Below are positions 6,628-6,703 of a DNA stretch of 6,703 bases, in pieces. Positions within the stretch are counted from its first letter, which is position 1. Each line of letters opens with the position of its first letter. The notes beneath the pieces were generated by a model. It worked only from the letters and a program-made list of their open reading frames with translations. It was not told where the DNA came from and did no database searches. This stretch comes from Granulosicoccaceae bacterium. Lineage in GTDB: Bacteria; Pseudomonadota; Gammaproteobacteria; Granulosicoccales; Granulosicoccaceae. The translations under genes and the position numbers were made by a program. The stretch lies in the NCBI GenBank assembly GCA_023301405.1, contig JALZUX010000397.1, positions 1-6,703 of the forward strand. The letters are read 5' to 3'.

Positions 6628-6703
6628 ATGTACTCTGGATTATGGCTGACCAGCTGCGGTGGGATTACCTAAGCTGCTACGGTGCTACGCACATTGAAAC
6701 GCC
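6624..6703 (+). CDS. Sulfatase / alkaline phosphatase superfamily hydrolase, N-terminus (3' truncated)
   Basis: Only 26 complete codons are visible, but they match the conserved start of sulfatases and related phosphonate or phosphate-ester hydrolases: NVLWIMADQLRWDYLSCYG followed by ATHIETP. The D and Q of MADQ are where the family places its first divalent-metal ligands, and SCYG-x(n)-TP is the usual continuation. The catalytic Cys/Ser motif (C/S-x-P-S-R) lies beyond the window, so sulfatase cannot be told from phosphonate monoester hydrolase or other relatives. The protein begins directly with the first core strand, with no signal peptide, so it is probably cytoplasmic. ATG overlaps the permease TGA by four bases (ATGA). 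No strong Shine-Dalgarno precedes it, so it probably relies on translational coupling, and it should be the last known member of the TRAP operon. Confidence 0.85.
   Translation, partial: MNVLWIMADQLRWDYLSCYGATHIET

Noticed and set aside
1..6703. CRISPR array, tRNA/rRNA, insertion sequence ends or phage-defence genes
   Set aside because: I found no regularly spaced repeats, tRNA-like cloverleaf, transposase motifs or flanking target duplications; the window reads as ordinary metabolic and transport genes.

Overview
This 6.7 kb window looks like a chromosomal segment of a gammaproteobacterium, probably marine or aquatic. Three things suggest this: GC content appears moderate, the U32-family and glutathione-transferase-like proteins resemble gammaproteobacterial versions, and there is a TAXI-type TRAP transporter, a sodium- or proton-driven uptake system common in marine bacteria. 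The taxon is an inference from remembered protein families, not from a search. Six protein genes are supported; both the first and the last run off the window.

Left part (1-1591, + strand): the 3' end of a U32 peptidase-family gene carrying a four-cysteine cluster is followed after 38 nt by a small glutathione S-transferase-like gene. A rho-independent terminator at 1385-1405 ends this unit. The remaining convergent spacer to 1591 has no supported gene and one weak secondary structure.

Middle (1592-2794, - strand): a complete 400-residue PLP-dependent enzyme of the cystathionine gamma-synthase / gamma-lyase family. It is transcribed away from the transporter operon. The 2795-3106 stretch between the two divergent units has no gene longer than 11 codons. 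It is the regulatory region: close to the transporter gene it carries a strong palindrome and a tiny leader ORF, each described separately.

Right part (3107-6703, + strand): an operon of a periplasmic TAXI solute receptor, an intercistronic terminator-like hairpin, a fused TRAP permease, and the first 26 codons of a sulfatase / alkaline-phosphatase-superfamily enzyme that overlaps the permease stop codon by ATGA. The receptor should capture a small organic substrate in the periplasm and the permease should import it. The sulfatase start begins directly in its first catalytic-core strand with no signal peptide, so it is probably cytoplasmic. The most interesting reading is that a sulfated or phosphorylated (ester or phosphonate) organic compound is imported intact and hydrolysed inside the cell. 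The substrate cannot be told from the sequence.
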